Assembly (NCBI RefSeq): GCF_004353825.1 | Contig: NZ_SMNA01000002.1 | Location: 496,001-560,000 of the forward strand | DNA: 64,000 nucleotides | Direction: 5' to 3' | Source: Occultella glacieicola | GTDB lineage: Bacteria; Actinomycetota; Actinomycetes; Actinomycetales; Beutenbergiaceae | Shown: in pieces, positions 62,762-64,000 of the stretch | How the letters are laid out: every line of letters begins with the position of its first letter | Position numbering within the stretch: position 1 is the stretch's first letter | The notes under the pieces: generated by a model | The model's database searches: none | What the model was told of the DNA's origin: nothing | Seen by the model: the letters and a program-made list of their open reading frames with translations, nothing else | Program-made: the position numbers and the translations under genes

Positions 62762-64000
<1,239 letters not shown>

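Overview
This is a 64 kb chromosomal segment from a very GC-rich actinobacterium. Codons end mostly in G or C, GTG starts are common, and many neighbouring genes overlap by 1-4 bases (ATGA, GTGA, TAATG). Two features point to Actinomycetota: the order pcrA ... sucC-sucD ... DUF6350 (PerM-like)-purN-purH, also known around Rv0949c-Rv0957 in Mycobacterium tuberculosis, and actinobacterial families such as DUF3017, DUF3817, GuaB3 and HelR. A Micrococcales relative (Ruania/Beutenbergia/Georgenia-like) is my guess only. I see no rRNA, tRNA, CRISPR, insertion sequence or prophage.

Layout. 0-5.2 kb: a DUF3017 protein, a frame-disrupted Uma2 nuclease-like gene behind a 25-bp perfect palindrome, a ferredoxin-reductase-like flavoprotein, and the purine genes purH and purN. 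A ZTP riboswitch precedes purH, and a small plus-strand gene sits between purN and purH. 5.2-11.7 kb: membrane proteins, the RNA-polymerase recycling ATPase HelR, and sucD-sucC. 11.7-23.2 kb: an acyltransferase/SGNH protein, three related lipoproteins around a secreted tripeptidyl-aminopeptidase-like hydrolase, and pcrA. 23.2-30.7 kb: a DUF456 protein, a twin palindromic repeat, a MerR regulator/aldo-keto reductase pair with a clear operator, small oxidoreductase and membrane genes, and a PspC/LiaFSR-like envelope-stress module. 30.7-40.4 kb: a glycosyltransferase, a trans-aconitate methyltransferase-like gene, guaA, DUF3817, an asymmetric heterodimeric ABC exporter, and SURF1. 40.5-50.2 kb: phosphoketolase-phosphotransacetylase-acetate kinase, an unusual Nramp-fold transporter, a sugar-phosphate isomerase-like protein, and fumC. 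50.5-60 kb: an uncharacterised coiled-coil membrane protein and a sugar ABC-importer locus with a DeoR/LacI hybrid regulator and a divergent dehydrogenase/isomerase pair. 60-64 kb: a GNAT acetyltransferase, GuaB3, an exonuclease, and guaB cut by the window end.

How the genes fit together. Purine synthesis is represented by purN, purH, guaA, guaB and guaB3, with ZTP control on purH. Central carbon metabolism is represented by sucCD, fumC and the coupled xfp-pta-ackA set, which turns sugar phosphates into acetyl-phosphate, acetyl-CoA and acetate plus ATP. A 13-base dyad (CTCGATGTCGAG core) lies upstream of sucC and at the start of the methyltransferase gene, suggesting a shared TCA-cycle regulator.

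The most unusual signals are: a seven-step array with exact 10-bp spacing upstream of the sugar transporter; the Nramp-fold protein lacking both metal-binding motifs; the ABC exporter in which one half has lost Walker A, the Walker B aspartate and the H-loop while keeping LSGGQ, and its partner shows the opposite pattern; the shared TCA dyad; and the three-lipoprotein locus with duplicated 5' hairpins.
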